NCBI GenBank assembly: GCA_035936835.1
Contig: DASYVT010000092.1
Location: 1-38,877 of the forward strand
DNA from: Candidatus Methylomirabilota bacterium
GTDB taxonomy: Bacteria > Methylomirabilota > Methylomirabilia > Rokubacteriales > CSP1-6
Direction: 5' to 3'
Length of the DNA: 38,877 nucleotides
Below the pieces are notes generated by a model. That model saw only the letters and a list, made by a program, of their open reading frames with translations, was not told the DNA's origin and made no database searches. The position numbers were made by a program, and so were the translations under genes. Shown here one piece after another: positions 38,059-38,877 of the stretch (positions within the stretch are counted from its first letter, which is position 1; each line of letters opens with the position of its first letter).

Positions 38059-38814
38059 ATGCCGGCGGATACCGCGACGGCGCAGTTCAACAACGTGGCG
38101 CGCTACGAGGCGCTGATGGACGTGGCGCGCAACCGGATGACCAACCGCGCCTTCGCGCCCTGGGACATCCCGCGCGAGCACTTCGAGATGATCCTGGAGG
38201 CCGCGCGGCATGCGCCCTCTGGCGCCAACGCCCAGCCGTGGCACTACATCGTCGTGACGGATGCCGACGTCAAGCAGACGATCGGCCAGTGCTTCGTGGA
38301 CGAGCAGCAGCACCGGGCCAAGCTCCGCATGGGCTTCCCCACGCCGAACTACAACGGCGTGAAGACCGCGCCCGGTCTCATCGTCATCGTGGCCGACTTC
38401 CGCTTCATCAAGGCGTTTCCGGTGCTGAACGACGGCTCGGAGCTCGACCGCCTCTACAAGCAGAACGCCGAGCGCATCCTGCTTCAGTCGGTGGCGGCCT
38501 CGACGATGTCCGCCCACCTGGCCGCCGCGGCGCTGGGCTACGCCGTGTGGTGGATCACGGCCATCGGGCAGGAGGACATCCAGAGCCGGATCAAGCCGCT
38601 CCTGGGCGTGCCCGACGAGCTCGCCGTCATCGACGTCATGTGCTTCGGCCCGCCGCTCAAGCCCTCCTACAAGCGCTGGAAGAAACGCCTCGACCAGATC
38701 ATGAGCTGGGACCGCTTCAACCCGGAGCACTCCATGACCGACGCCCAGATCGACGAGTGGGTCAAGACCACCCGCCACAAGGTCATGTACAAGGACGAGT
38801 CGAAGATCGACTGA
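38059..38814 (+). CDS. Nitroreductase-family flavoprotein
   Basis: The 251-residue protein is an FMN-dependent nitroreductase-family enzyme: RNRMTNRAFAPWDIPREHF, EAARHAPSGANAQPWHYIVV, then the later Ser-Ala-His-Leu-Ala helix and Gly-Tyr-Ala-Val-Trp-Trp, as in the NfnB/BluB/RutE-like fold. The RxxNRxF start and the APSGANAQPW phosphate-binding turn are clear. The substrate is unknown; in acyl-CoA clusters such enzymes often act as enoyl or flavin reductases. A strong AGGAGGG site stands just before ATG 38059. It is the last gene of the acyl-CoA cluster seen in the window. Confidence 0.88.
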   Translation: MPADTATAQFNNVARYEALMDVARNRMTNRAFAPWDIPREHFEMILEAARHAPSGANAQPWHYIVVTDADVKQTIGQCFVDEQQHRAKLRMGFPTPNYNGVKTAPGLIVIVADFRFIKAFPVLNDGSELDRLYKQNAERILLQSVAASTMSAHLAAAALGYAVWWITAIGQEDIQSRIKPLLGVPDELAVIDVMCFGPPLKPSYKRWKKRLDQIMSWDRFNPEHSMTDAQIDEWVKTTRHKVMYKDESKID

Positions 38815-38877
38815 CGCTCGCCAGGTCCACGATCTCCATGATCATGGGCCGACTTTCAACATGCCGGTCGGCGCAAG
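38815..38877. other. Trailing 63 bases, unassigned
   Basis: Nothing can be called with confidence. On the minus strand one frame ends at 38842 after APTGMLKVGP and another stays open through the whole stretch, so a convergent gene could end here. There is no terminator hairpin. Confidence 0.3.

Overview
The window is about 38.9 kb of very GC-rich bacterial chromosome, densely packed on both strands. Its gene families suggest an uncultured lineage such as Candidatus Rokubacteria / Methylomirabilota: CaiB/BaiF CoA-transferases, a TIGR03617-type LLM oxidoreductase, a Ccr-like reductase, KimA, orphan KdpDE and a copper-redox operon. That assignment is inference from gene content; no rRNA, tRNA, CRISPR array, transposase or phage gene was seen.

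Layout. 1-3854: a truncated alpha/beta hydrolase (-), ridA and a phosphohexomutase (+), then a HAD phosphatase and a c'-like cytochrome (-). 3861-7913: a single palindromic -10 element fires outward into six overlapping genes: a small membrane protein, CopC, a CopD/cytochrome c/redoxin fusion, a CusF-like copper chaperone, an unannotated 32-residue membrane peptide and a heme-b/Rieske fusion. 7968-16203: a zinc-type operon with a periplasmic peptide, an outer-membrane channel, two metal-binding proteins, two permeases (one fused to DUF192), one ATPase, a PAP2 phosphatase and a CDF exporter. It is interrupted by a 155-bp inverted-repeat element. 16210-16956 (-): an ArsM-like methyltransferase whose reading frame continues through an in-frame TGA; a hairpin fitting the bacterial SECIS rules follows the TGA, so this is very probably a selenoprotein. 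17070-21413: an acyl-CoA dehydrogenase with a small tail-anchored partner (-), then a DtxR-type regulator, an AHL-lactonase-like hydrolase and a CoA-transferase (+).

21414-28802 is a potassium locus. KimA diverges from what looks like the ruin of a kdp operon: a 17-codon small-subunit remnant, no kdpA or kdpB, a kdpC missing its middle, then an intact porin and intact kdpD and kdpE. 28830-30864 (-): a periplasmic creatininase-family protein and a beta-propeller protein. 30871-30970: two divergent leaderless promoters whose -35 boxes are separated almost exactly by three 13-bp tandem repeats. 30977-38814: a methyltransferase, a 58-residue peptide and an acyl-CoA pathway cluster (CoA-transferase, acyl-CoA ligase, LLM oxidoreductase, enoyl-CoA hydratase, Ccr-like reductase, nitroreductase).

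The most notable observations are the candidate selenoprotein methyltransferase with its SECIS, the copper/heme-b/Rieske/cytochrome c operon with its symmetric bidirectional promoter, the gutted kdp operon with a retained sensor pair beside KimA, the ZnuB-DUF192 fusion, and the repeat-spaced divergent promoter pair. Many starts here sit six to eight bases after a TANNNT box, so leaderless transcription seems common. There is no gene-free stretch longer than 300 bases; the longest (12477-12669) holds the inverted-repeat element.
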